From Paraburkholderia lacunae (GTDB taxonomy: Bacteria; Pseudomonadota; Gammaproteobacteria; Burkholderiales; Burkholderiaceae), in NCBI RefSeq assembly GCF_003353175.1, contig NZ_QHKS01000009.1:62001-126000 (forward strand): a DNA stretch of 64,000 nt. The letters are read 5' to 3'. The first letter of the stretch is position 1. Every line of letters begins with the position of its first letter. The notes under the pieces were generated by a model. It was not told where the DNA came from and did no database searches. It saw only the letters and a list, made by a program, of their open reading frames with translations. The translations under genes and the position numbers were made by a program. Positions 1-7,265 of the stretch are shown here, piece by piece.

Positions 1-173
1 CGCACGGCTTCGGCGCCATGGCCGATCACCACGACGAGACGCGTGGGCTTGAGCGTGCGGGCAGTGTCGATGACGTGAGCGAGGAGTGGCCGGCCGGCCA
101 GAGGATGGAGCACCTTGGGAAGCGCGGAGCGCATGCGCTTACCGGTGCCTGCCGCCAAAATCACGATGTTCAT
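1..173 (-). CDS. glmU: GlmU, bifunctional UDP-GlcNAc pyrophosphorylase/acetyltransferase (5' part only)
   Basis: Only the first ~57 codons are present; the gene runs off the left edge. The protein starts [16 protein letters not shown] and continues [14 protein letters not shown]. This is the nucleotidyltransferase signature (LAAGxGxRM...K) of GlmU, the cytoplasmic enzyme that acetylates glucosamine-1-P and makes UDP-GlcNAc for peptidoglycan and LPS. The ATG is at 171-173. About 240 bp separate it from the 3' end of ttcA, which lies on the same strand upstream. The family call is secure from the N-terminus; the acetyltransferase half cannot be seen. Confidence 0.93.
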   Translation of the reverse strand, partial: MNIVILAAGTGKRMRSALPKVLHPLAGRPLLAHVIDTARTLKPTRLVVVIGHGAEAV

Positions 174-312
174 GGCGTCGGCGAAGAGACGAGTTTGGAG
201 CCCGCAATTCTATCATGCAGCGTCTGACGGCAAGGCCGCACGCGATACCCTGTTACAGGCTGAAATAGCCGGAAACATGCGGGTTCCGGGCGCTTCACAG
301 CGACTCGGACAG

Positions 313-421
313 CCGCTCGAACAACCGCCCCAAGCAGCCGCTCGAACAACTACCCGAACAACTACCCGAACAACCGGCCAATCAACCGCTCGAACAGCCA
401 CCCAAGCGGCCGCTCAAAGAT
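313..421. repeat. Degenerate 12-bp tandem array at the 3' end of ttcA
   Basis: About nine consecutive units of roughly 12 bp (one is 13 bp) can be aligned, such as ccgctcgaacaa, ctacccgaacaa (twice, identical), ccggccaatcaa and ccgctcgaacag. The array starts in the ttcA-glmU spacer and its last unit covers the ttcA stop codon at 414-416. No convincing gene uses it; reading frames across it are artefacts of the period. The rest of the 174-413 spacer shows no recognisable promoter or terminator. Confidence 0.6.
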
Positions 422-1520
422 CGTCGAACTGAACGATCGAGATCGGCTTCGATCCGATGAGACTTGCGCCTTCGCCGGCGTCGGTCGAACACGGTTCCTC
501 GTCGAACGCGATATCGCCTTGCGGGTCGGCCTCGCCGGTTGCGCGCAGACCGGCGAACGGGAACAGCGTGTGATCCATCAGATGTGACGGCACGATGTTC
601 GACAAGGCATTGAACATGTTTTCGACGCGGCCCGGGAAGCGCTTTTCCCAATCGCGGATCAGCGCCTTCATTTCCGCGCGCTTCAGGTTCGGCTGGCTGC
701 CGCACAGGTTGCACGGAATGATCGGAAATTCGCGCAACTCGGCATATTTTTCCAGATCGGTTTCCTTCACATAGGCGAGCGGACGGATCACGATGTTCTT
801 GCCGTCGTCCGATTGCAGCTTGGGCGGCATGCCCTTCAGCTTGCCGCCGTAGAACAGGTTCAGCAGCAGCGTTTGCAGGATGTCGTCGCGATGATGGCCG
901 AGCGCGATCTTGGTCGCGCCGAGTTCGCCCGCGACGCGGTACAGGATGCCGCGCCGCAGCCGCGAGCACAGCGAGCAGGTGGTCTTGCCTTCCGGCACCA
1001 GCCGCTTGACGATGCTGTACGTATCCTGGTTCTCGATGTGAAACGGGATGTCGAGCTGCGTCAGATACTCGGGCAGCACGTGCTCAGGAAAGCCGGGCTG
1101 CTTCTGGTCGAGATTCACGGCGACGATGTCGAAGTGGATCGGCGCGCGCTCGCGCAGCCGCATCAGCACGTCGAGCATCGCGTAGCTATCCTTGCCGCCC
1201 GACAGGCAGACCATCACCTTGTCGCCGTCCTCGATCATGTTGAAGTCGCCAATCGCCTGACCGACCTGGCGCGCGAGGCGCTTGAACAGCTTGTTGTTCT
1301 CGTACGCTTCTTTCTGCTCGCGGCGCGTGAGCGGCGACCTGGCCTTCGCGGCGTGCCCGGCTTCGGTGGCTTCGGTGGCCTCGGTGGCTTCGGTGGCCTC
1401 GGTGGCTTCGGTGGCCTCGGTGGCTTCGGTGGCTTCGGTGGCTTCGGTGGCTTCGGTGGCTTCGGTGGCCTCGGTGGCCACGACGGCCGAGGTGCCGTTC
1501 AGGAGTTCCTGAGCATTCAT
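414..1520 (-). CDS. ttcA: TtcA, tRNA 2-thiocytidine(32) synthetase, with an Ala-Thr-Glu repeat insertion
   Basis: 368 aa. It is an ATP-dependent PP-loop enzyme that thiolates C32 of certain tRNAs and carries an Fe-S cluster. Visible are the P-loop SGGKDS at residues ~107-112, a first CxxC (TCSLCSR), the [10 protein letters not shown] motif and a second CxxC (CNLCGSQ). Residues 15-53 are thirteen perfect Ala-Thr-Glu repeats, absent from typical TtcA proteins, placed before the conserved core that begins near [15 protein letters not shown]. The start ATG is at 1518-1520, 3 bp after the folB stop, so it is probably cotranscribed with folB. The core looks intact, so the insertion is probably a tolerated disordered extension. 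Confidence 0.95.
   Translation of the reverse strand: MNAQELLNGTSAVVATEATEATEATEATEATEATEATEATEATEATEATEATEAGHAAKARSPLTRREQKEAYENNKLFKRLARQVGQAIGDFNMIEDGDKVMVCLSGGKDSYAMLDVLMRLRERAPIHFDIVAVNLDQKQPGFPEHVLPEYLTQLDIPFHIENQDTYSIVKRLVPEGKTTCSLCSRLRRGILYRVAGELGATKIALGHHRDDILQTLLLNLFYGGKLKGMPPKLQSDDGKNIVIRPLAYVKETDLEKYAELREFPIIPCNLCGSQPNLKRAEMKALIRDWEKRFPGRVENMFNALSNIVPSHLMDHTLFPFAGLRATGEADPQGDIAFDEEPCSTDAGEGASLIGSKPISIVQFDDL
1359..1475. repeat. 9-bp minisatellite (13 units) inside ttcA
   Basis: Thirteen tandem copies of ggcttcggt or its variant ggcctcggt are arranged head to tail. On the coding (minus) strand each unit reads Thr-Glu-Ala, with GAA and GAG variants interspersed. The 9-bp period keeps the frame, so unit gain or loss changes protein length without knocking the gene out. 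Nine units carry the T variant and four the C variant, in an irregular order that suggests repeated slippage and duplication. Confidence 0.95.
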
Positions 1521-1523
1521 GGC

Positions 1524-1919
1524 TCAATCCTCTTTGATACGGAAGACTTCGACGCCCACCGCGTCGCAGTCGGGATAAACGTCCGGCTTTTCGGTCGACA
1601 CACGCGCCGCCCGCACTTGCGGATGCTCGAGCATCGTCTTGACGAGGTCGTCGCAGAGCGTTTCCTGCAAGTGGATGTGTCCTTGCTCGACGCGGCGCGC
1701 GATGGTCGAACGCATGAAGTCGTAGTCGACGACTTCGCGCAGCTTGTCTTCGACCGGCGTGGACAGCGCGAGCGGCACGAACAGTTCGACGTTGATCACG
1801 ACGCGCTGTTCGCCGCGCTTTTCGAAGTCGTGCACGCCGATGTTGATGTGCACTTCGTAATTGCGCAGAAAGAGCCGGCGGCAATCGGCGAGCCGGGGAT
1901 GCGAAAGTGCGGCAAACAT
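1524..1919 (-). CDS. folB: FolB, dihydroneopterin aldolase
   Basis: 131 aa, the usual length for the family. It converts 7,8-dihydroneopterin to 6-hydroxymethyl-dihydropterin in folate synthesis. The motif LRNYEVHINIGVHDFEKRGEQ corresponds to the conserved N-terminal 'GVxxxExxxxQ' strand, followed by VVDYDFM and the C-terminal EKPDVYP segment. I chose the ATG at 1917-1919 (MFAALSHPRL) over an upstream TTG that would add 20 unconserved residues. It lies between the pteridine-reductase-like SDR (88 bp upstream) and ttcA (3 bp downstream). Confidence 0.93.
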   Translation of the reverse strand: MFAALSHPRLADCRRLFLRNYEVHINIGVHDFEKRGEQRVVINVELFVPLALSTPVEDKLREVVDYDFMRSTIARRVEQGHIHLQETLCDDLVKTMLEHPQVRAARVSTEKPDVYPDCDAVGVEVFRIKED

Positions 1920-2007
1920 GTTCGTTCCAGTCGAAAAAAGCGTGCGGAGCACGCAAAGGGACGCTTCAAAGCGCGGCAACCGCCATGATCGGCAAGCCGC
2001 GCGCGCT

Positions 2008-2826
2008 TCAGACGCCCGTCAAAAACATAACGTCGCGCGGCAGCGGCACGAGGTGCTGCCCGCCGTCGACCACCAGCGTCGTTCCGGTGACGCCCGCTGC
2101 ATCGGCGAGATACAGCGCGGCGGCGACAATATCCTCCGGCCGCGACGCACGGCCCAGAGGCGTAGCCCGGTGAGCTTGCGCAAAACCGGCCGGCGTCTGA
2201 TCGCCGGATTGCATCGTCAGACCCGGCGCGAGCCCGACCACGCGCACTTTCGGCGCCAACGCCTGCGCGAGCGCAACCGTCGCCGACTGCAACGCCGCCT
2301 TCGACAGCGTGTACGACAGGTAATCCGGGTTCATGTTGTACAGCTTCTGGTCCAGCACGTTGATGACCACCGCGCGCTGGCTTTCGTCGGCGCGCGCGGC
2401 CTCCGGCGTCGCCTCGAACAGCATACGCGCGAGCACCAGCGGTGCGCCGAGATTCATCGCCGTCAGCTTCAGCAGCAGCTCATAGCCGACGTTCTGCGCG
2501 GTATCTTCCTCGAAGCGCGACGCATTGTTGACGATGCACGCCGGGCGGCCCAGCGCGGCGGTACACGCCGGCAGGAGCCGCTCGACCTGGGCTTCGTCGC
2601 CCAAATCCGCGTGCAGAGCGACCGCCCGGCGGCCCATGGCGACGATTTCCTTGACCACTTCGTCGGCCTGAGCCTTCGACGCGCCGTAATGGACCGCCAC
2701 GTCCCAGCCGCGCGCGGCAAAGCCGAGCGCGAGCGCCCGGCCGATGCGCCGGGCGGCGCCGGTAATCAGCACGATGCGCGGCGTTTCGGGCGCGCGGGCG
2801 GCGGCGGTGTCGAAAGAGGCGGTCAT
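2008..2826 (-). CDS. SDR oxidoreductase, FolM/PTR1-like pteridine reductase
   Basis: 272 aa classical short-chain dehydrogenase. The TGAARRIG sequence near residue 22 is the TGxxxRxG NADPH-binding motif with the Arg typical of pteridine reductases (FolM, PTR1). NNAS, a Tyr-x-x-x-Lys catalytic pair (YTLSK) and a C-terminal VDGG follow. The INVLDQKLYNMNPDYLSY region resembles the pterin-site loop of FolM. It precedes folB on the same strand, which supports a role in reducing dihydromonapterin or dihydrofolate. Substrate is inferred from motif and context only; a generic SDR remains possible. Confidence 0.82.
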   Translation of the reverse strand: MTASFDTAAARAPETPRIVLITGAARRIGRALALGFAARGWDVAVHYGASKAQADEVVKEIVAMGRRAVALHADLGDEAQVERLLPACTAALGRPACIVNNASRFEEDTAQNVGYELLLKLTAMNLGAPLVLARMLFEATPEAARADESQRAVVINVLDQKLYNMNPDYLSYTLSKAALQSATVALAQALAPKVRVVGLAPGLTMQSGDQTPAGFAQAHRATPLGRASRPEDIVAAALYLADAAGVTGTTLVVDGGQHLVPLPRDVMFLTGV

Positions 2827-2827
2827 T

Positions 2828-2840
2828 TACAATGCGGGGA
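2828..2840 (+). promoter_or_regulatory. Candidate -10 (TACAAT) placing the start near the ATG of the MidA-like gene
   Basis: TACAAT at 2828-2833 ends 6 bp before the ATG at 2840, so a transcript from it would start at about the initiation codon. The divergent SDR starts at 2826, only 13 bp away, leaving almost no room for a leader. No good -35 is visible at the expected distance, so this is weak. Confidence 0.3.
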
Positions 2841-4030
2841 TGAATCCGAAAGCTCACCAACCCGATAGTTTACCTGCTCCCGGCCCGAGCGCGCTTGCGC
2901 AGTCCGAAGCGCTGGTCGCGCAGCTGCGCGCGGAGCTCGAAGCCGCCGGCGGCTGGCTGCCGTTCGACCGCTACATGGAACGCGCGCTGTACGCGCCGGG
3001 GCTCGGCTATTACAGCGGCGGCGCCCGCAAATTTGGCCGCCGCGCGGACGACGGGAGCGACTTCGTCACCGCGCCGGAGCTGTCGCCGCTGTTCGCCGCC
3101 ACCTTGGCGCGCCCGATCGCCGAGGCCTTGCAGGCGAGCGGCACGCGCGACCTGATGGAATTCGGCGCCGGCACCGGCAAACTGGCCGCGGGGTTGCTGA
3201 ACGCGCTCGACGCGCTGGGCGTCGCATTCGAGCGCTACTCGATCGTCGATTTATCGGGCGAATTGCGCGCGCGCCAACGCGAAACCATCGAAGCCGCCGC
3301 GCCGGCGCTGGCAGCGAAGGTGCGCTGGCTCGACGCGTTGCCGGAGCGCTTCGAGGGCGTGGTGATCGGCAACGAAGTACTGGATGCGATGCCGGTGCGG
3401 CTGTTCGCTTTTGGCGGCGGCGCCTGGCACGAACGCGGCGTGGTATGGCGCGATGACGCGTTTGCGTTCGACGACCGTCCTGTTTGCGCGGCCGCGGACA
3501 TCGCGTTTCTCGCCCAGATCGAAGCTGCCGGCGACGATTACGTGACCGAGACGCACGAAGCGGCGTCCGCCTTCACGCGGACCATTTGCACGATGCTGAC
3601 ACGTGGCGCGGCCTTTTTCATCGACTATGGTTTTCCGCGTCACGAGTACTACCATGCGCAGCGTGCGCAGGGCACGTTGATGTGTCACTACCGGCACCGG
3701 GCGCACGGCGATCCATTTGTTCATCCTGGCTTGCAGGACATCACCGCGCATGTGGAATTTACCGGCATCGCCGAAGCCGGGGTCGAGGCCGGCGCGGATC
3801 TGCTGGGGTTTACGTCGCAAGCGCGGTTTTTGTTGAATGCGGGGATTACCGAGGCATTGTCGGAGATCGATCCTTCTGATACGGCGAGATTTTTGCCTGC
3901 GGCGAATGCCGTGCAGAAGTTGTTGTCCGAGGCGGAAATGGGAGAGCTGTTCAAGGTGATCGCGTTTTCGCGTGGATTGGATGACACGCTGGCGGCGTTT
4001 TCCAGTGGCGACCGGTCACATACGCTTTGA
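2840..4030 (+). CDS. MidA/NDUFAF7-family SAM-dependent methyltransferase
   Basis: 396 aa. The family has a class I SAM-binding fold; mitochondrial NDUFAF7 methylates an arginine of complex I. Seen here: an N-terminal segment (FDRYMERALYAPGLGYYSGG) with the YxPxxGYY pattern of the family, DFVTAPELSPLF, the SAM motif EFGAGTGKLA, the VIGNEVLDAMPVR acceptor motif and FIDYGFPRHEYY. The start is the ATG at 2840 (MNPKAHQPDS); upstream in-frame sequence is antisense to the SDR. The bacterial substrate is unknown. Confidence 0.9.
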   Translation: MNPKAHQPDSLPAPGPSALAQSEALVAQLRAELEAAGGWLPFDRYMERALYAPGLGYYSGGARKFGRRADDGSDFVTAPELSPLFAATLARPIAEALQASGTRDLMEFGAGTGKLAAGLLNALDALGVAFERYSIVDLSGELRARQRETIEAAAPALAAKVRWLDALPERFEGVVIGNEVLDAMPVRLFAFGGGAWHERGVVWRDDAFAFDDRPVCAAADIAFLAQIEAAGDDYVTETHEAASAFTRTICTMLTRGAAFFIDYGFPRHEYYHAQRAQGTLMCHYRHRAHGDPFVHPGLQDITAHVEFTGIAEAGVEAGADLLGFTSQARFLLNAGITEALSEIDPSDTARFLPAANAVQKLLSEAEMGELFKVIAFSRGLDDTLAAFSSGDRSHTL

Positions 4031-4053
4031 TTTTCTTGCCTTGAGGATTCGCG

Positions 4054-4248
4054 ATGATCCGCTGGCTGTTGACTACGTTTATCGCCGTGGCGGTGTTGTC
4101 GGTCTGCTGGCCATGGCTCAGGAAGATCGGGATCGGACGGATGCCCGGGGATGTGACCTTGCACCTCTTCGGGCGGGAGTATCCGTTTCCTTTTATGTCG
4201 ACGCTCGTGCTGTCGATAGTGTTGTCTCTTCTGGCGCGGGTTTTGTAG
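4054..4248 (+). CDS. Small DUF2905 membrane protein
   Basis: 64 aa. Two hydrophobic helices (about residues 3-20 and 46-63) flank a short polar segment, KIGIGRMPGDVTLHLFGR, which carries the G(R/K)xPGD motif of DUF2905. Function is unknown for the family. It begins 23 bp after the methyltransferase stop on the same strand, so the two may be cotranscribed. The 68 bp between its stop and the convergent cca stop contain no clear terminator. Confidence 0.85.
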   Translation: MIRWLLTTFIAVAVLSVCWPWLRKIGIGRMPGDVTLHLFGREYPFPFMSTLVLSIVLSLLARVL

Positions 4249-4316
4249 GTTTCACACAGACATGAACCGCCGGGCGGGCCCAAAAAGCCCTTACCCGAGG
4301 CCGCTACCCCAGTCCC

Positions 4317-5549
4317 TTACCCGATAGCCGCTTCGACAGCCCGAACTCTCTCCTGATGCACCGCGTCCTTGATCAACCCCGGTGAGTCAGCGAGCCGACT
4401 GGCCACGGCACCGGCATCGACAGCCCGTGCAGCCACCAGCGCAATTCGCAAACGCTCGGCTTGCGGATAAGCCTGCATCTCAAACCCAAGCCTGCCACGA
4501 GCATCAGCCTCACAAGCCTGCAAGGCTTCCGCAAACCGCGCAGGTTTCCGAATCGCATCGCTGCGCTCGAGCAACCTCACCAGCGCGGCAGCGCCCATCT
4601 CCATCACGCGATGGATATTCCCATGCTCCCGCGCGACCAGCAGCGCCAGATCGCGACACTCGTTGGGCACCCGCAGCCGCTCGCATAAGGGCTTCAGCAA
4701 ATCCACGCTGCGCCCCTCATGCCCGATATGCCGCGGCAACACGTCCTCCGGTGTCGTCGCCTTGCCGAGATCGTGGGTCGACGCGGCGAACCGCACGGCC
4801 AACGCGTACCCCTGCTGCGCAGCGTAATCGACCACCATCATCACATGCACCCCCGTATCCACCTCGGGGTGATAATCGGCCCGCTGCGGCACGCCGAATA
4901 GCGCGTCGATCTCCGGCAGAATCCGCGCGAGGGCACCGCACTCGCGCAGTACATCGAACATCCGCGAAGGCTTCTTCTCCATCAAACCTCGCGACACTTC
5001 CTGCCACACGCGCTCAGCCACCAGCGCATCCACTTCGCCGTCGGCGACCATCTTGCGCATCAGCGTCATCGTTTCGGGCGCCACCGTGAAATCGACAAAC
5101 CGCGCCGCAAACCGCGCAATCCGCAAAATCCGCACGGGATCTTCGAGAAACGCATCGCTGACATGACGGAACAGCTGTGCCTGCAAATCGGCCTGGCCAT
5201 TGAACGGGTCGATCACCGGCCCGGTCAACTCACCGTCCGGGCGCACCTCGCGCGCCATCGCGTTGATCGTCAAGTCGCGGCGCGCAAGGTCTTCTTCAAG
5301 CGTGACCTCGGGCGCGTAGAAAAACTGGAAGCCGTGATAGCCCGCCGCCGTCTTTCGCTCGGTGCGCGCGAGCGCGTATTCCTCGTGCGTCTGTGGATGC
5401 AGGAACACAGGAAAATCCTTGCCGACCGGCCTGTAACCCTGCGCAACCATCTGCTCGGGAGTCGCGCCGACCACCACGTAATCGCGATCCTGCACCGGTA
5501 CGCCCAACAACTCGTCGCGGATCGCGCCGCCTACCGCGTAGATTTTCAT
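4317..5549 (-). CDS. cca: Multifunctional CCA tRNA nucleotidyltransferase
   Basis: 410 aa. It adds or repairs the 3'-CCA of tRNAs. The N-terminal class II nucleotidyltransferase head is clear: GGAIRDELLG, DRDYVVVG (metal-binding Asp pair), RRDLTINAMA and RILRIARFAARF. A C-terminal HD domain follows, with THDLGKATTP, which in enterobacteria gives phosphohydrolase activity. Length and domain order match the E. coli-type enzyme. The ATG (5547-5549) overlaps the GST stop by 4 bp, which implies translational coupling. Confidence 0.96.
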   Translation of the reverse strand: MKIYAVGGAIRDELLGVPVQDRDYVVVGATPEQMVAQGYRPVGKDFPVFLHPQTHEEYALARTERKTAAGYHGFQFFYAPEVTLEEDLARRDLTINAMAREVRPDGELTGPVIDPFNGQADLQAQLFRHVSDAFLEDPVRILRIARFAARFVDFTVAPETMTLMRKMVADGEVDALVAERVWQEVSRGLMEKKPSRMFDVLRECGALARILPEIDALFGVPQRADYHPEVDTGVHVMMVVDYAAQQGYALAVRFAASTHDLGKATTPEDVLPRHIGHEGRSVDLLKPLCERLRVPNECRDLALLVAREHGNIHRVMEMGAAALVRLLERSDAIRKPARFAEALQACEADARGRLGFEMQAYPQAERLRIALVAARAVDAGAVASRLADSPGLIKDAVHQERVRAVEAAIG

Positions 5550-6199
5550 GGGCAGACGTCTTGATAAGGAATCGCATGCGATTCACCCAGCGCGCCGTCG
5601 ATCCACGCCTTCACAGCCGGCAACGCCGTCACGCGCCGAACGTAAGCCGCGGCGGCTTCGGACAAAGCCGGCTGCCAGGTCGTGAAGCGCATCACCACTG
5701 GCGCGTACATCGCGTCGGCAATGCCGAACTCACCGAACAGGAATGGACCACCATATGTGTCGAGGCACCCGCGCCAGATCGCGTCAATGCGCGCGATATC
5801 GGCCAGCGCGCCTGGCGTGCCGTTCTTACCCGGAAACGACGCGCGGATGTTCATCCACATGTTCGAGCGCAATTCGCCGAAGCCCGAATGCATCTCGGCG
5901 CTGATGCTGCGTGCGTGAGCGCGCGCCTTTGCGTCGCGTGGCCAGAGCGCGTGTTGCGCAAAGCGCTCAGCCAGCGTCTCGGCGATCGCCAGCGAATCCC
6001 AAATGGCCGAGCCGTTTTCGTCGATCAGACACGGCACCTTGCCGGGGCCCGTGGGCGCGTGAGCCAGAATCGCGGACTTCGTGTTGGGTTCACCCAGTTC
6101 GACCGGCACTTCCTCGAACGGAATGCCGAAATGTTTGAACAGCAGCCACGGACGCATCGACCACGACGAATAGTTCTTGTCACCGATAAGCAGCTTCAT
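5546..6199 (-). CDS. Glutathione S-transferase family protein
   Basis: 217 aa with a thioredoxin-like N-terminal domain (MKLLIGDKNYSSWSMRPWLL, Ser residues in the usual catalytic position; cis-Pro in GKVPCLID; ENGSAIWDS glutathione-binding motif) and an alpha-helical C-terminal domain. The SSWSMRPWL start is typical of a widespread proteobacterial GST group whose substrates are unknown. It lies upstream of cca with a 4-bp overlap and 30 bp downstream of the NDUFA9-like gene, probably in one transcript. Confidence 0.88.
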   Translation of the reverse strand: MKLLIGDKNYSSWSMRPWLLFKHFGIPFEEVPVELGEPNTKSAILAHAPTGPGKVPCLIDENGSAIWDSLAIAETLAERFAQHALWPRDAKARAHARSISAEMHSGFGELRSNMWMNIRASFPGKNGTPGALADIARIDAIWRGCLDTYGGPFLFGEFGIADAMYAPVVMRFTTWQPALSEAAAAYVRRVTALPAVKAWIDGALGESHAIPYQDVCP

Positions 6200-6229
6200 G
6201 CTTCGTATAGAAAGTAGAGAGAAAAAGGT

Positions 6230-7183
6230 TCAGCGCCCCGCGTTGGCGCGAAAAGAGTTGACGCGCGAGCGGCTCGACGCGCCGGTCAGATACACGGGCG
6301 CAATCGTCTCGATGCTGGCCGGTTCGATGCCCAGTTCGGGCGCAATCGGCCCGCTCAGCACGTTGTCGACTTTCATCGAATCGAGATTGTCGCGCGAAAT
6401 CACCGGCTCGCCGGGCGCCATTTCGAACGTCAATGCCTGCAAACGCGCCAATACTTCCGGCAGACGGATGATCCGCGCATGCCGCCCGATTACGTCGCCG
6501 CAATACCTGACGAGGTCTTCGAGCGAATAGACAGTGGGGCCGCCCAGTTCGTAGGTACGGCCGCTGGCTGCGTCGAGATCGAGGACGTTGACGATTGCTT
6601 TGGCGACATCGCCGACATACACCGGCTGGAACTTTGCATCCGGCATGGCGAGCGGGATCACGGGGAAGACACGCTGCAGGAACGCGAACTTGTTGAGGAA
6701 TTCGTCTTCGGGGCCGAACACCACGGAAGGCCGGAAGATCGTCCACGCTACATTGGCCGCATGCACGGCCTTTTCGCCGTCGCCCTTCGAGCGCGAGTAC
6801 ATGCTCGGCCCGTTCATGTCGGCGCCGAGCGCGCTGAGATGAATCAGCCGATGCACGCCCTTGCCTTCGCAAGCAGCAACGATTTTACTCGGCAGTTCGA
6901 CGTGCGCGCGGGCGAACTCGCGGCCATACGGCGTGCCGCGTTTGCCATGCAACGTGCCGACCAGGTTGATCACGGCATCGGCATTCTCGACGAAGCGCGC
7001 GAGTTGGACCGGATCGAATACGTCGGCTTCGATCACGTCGATGGGCAGCAGTGTGAGATGGCGGGCGTTATAGCGGCGGCGAGTGGCAATGCGCACGTCT
7101 TTGCCCATTTCAACGAGCGCGTTGACGAGATGGCTGCCAATAAAACCGGAGCCGCCGATGATCGCAATGGCTTGATGTCGCAT
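6230..7183 (-). CDS. NDUFA9-like NAD(P)-binding protein (atypical extended SDR)
   Basis: 317 aa. The Rossmann motif IIGGSGFIGSHLV sits at the N-terminus, then RRRYNARHL, VINLVGTLHG and YSRSKGDGEKAV (the YxxxK-like region is modified). The combination is that of the complex I NDUFA9 subunit family of nucleotide-binding proteins. The start at 7181-7183 was chosen because AGGGGAG lies just upstream of this ATG; a longer in-frame start lacks an RBS. It runs in the same direction as the GST and cca genes. Precise function is unknown. Confidence 0.87.
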   Translation of the reverse strand: MRHQAIAIIGGSGFIGSHLVNALVEMGKDVRIATRRRYNARHLTLLPIDVIEADVFDPVQLARFVENADAVINLVGTLHGKRGTPYGREFARAHVELPSKIVAACEGKGVHRLIHLSALGADMNGPSMYSRSKGDGEKAVHAANVAWTIFRPSVVFGPEDEFLNKFAFLQRVFPVIPLAMPDAKFQPVYVGDVAKAIVNVLDLDAASGRTYELGGPTVYSLEDLVRYCGDVIGRHARIIRLPEVLARLQALTFEMAPGEPVISRDNLDSMKVDNVLSGPIAPELGIEPASIETIAPVYLTGASSRSRVNSFRANAGR

Positions 7184-7265
7184 TTTCGACTCCCCTGGTG
7201 GAAGCCGCGGCAACGGCTGGCGTGGCGCACCGCCGCATCGACCGGATGCGGCGGCGGCACGGCGC

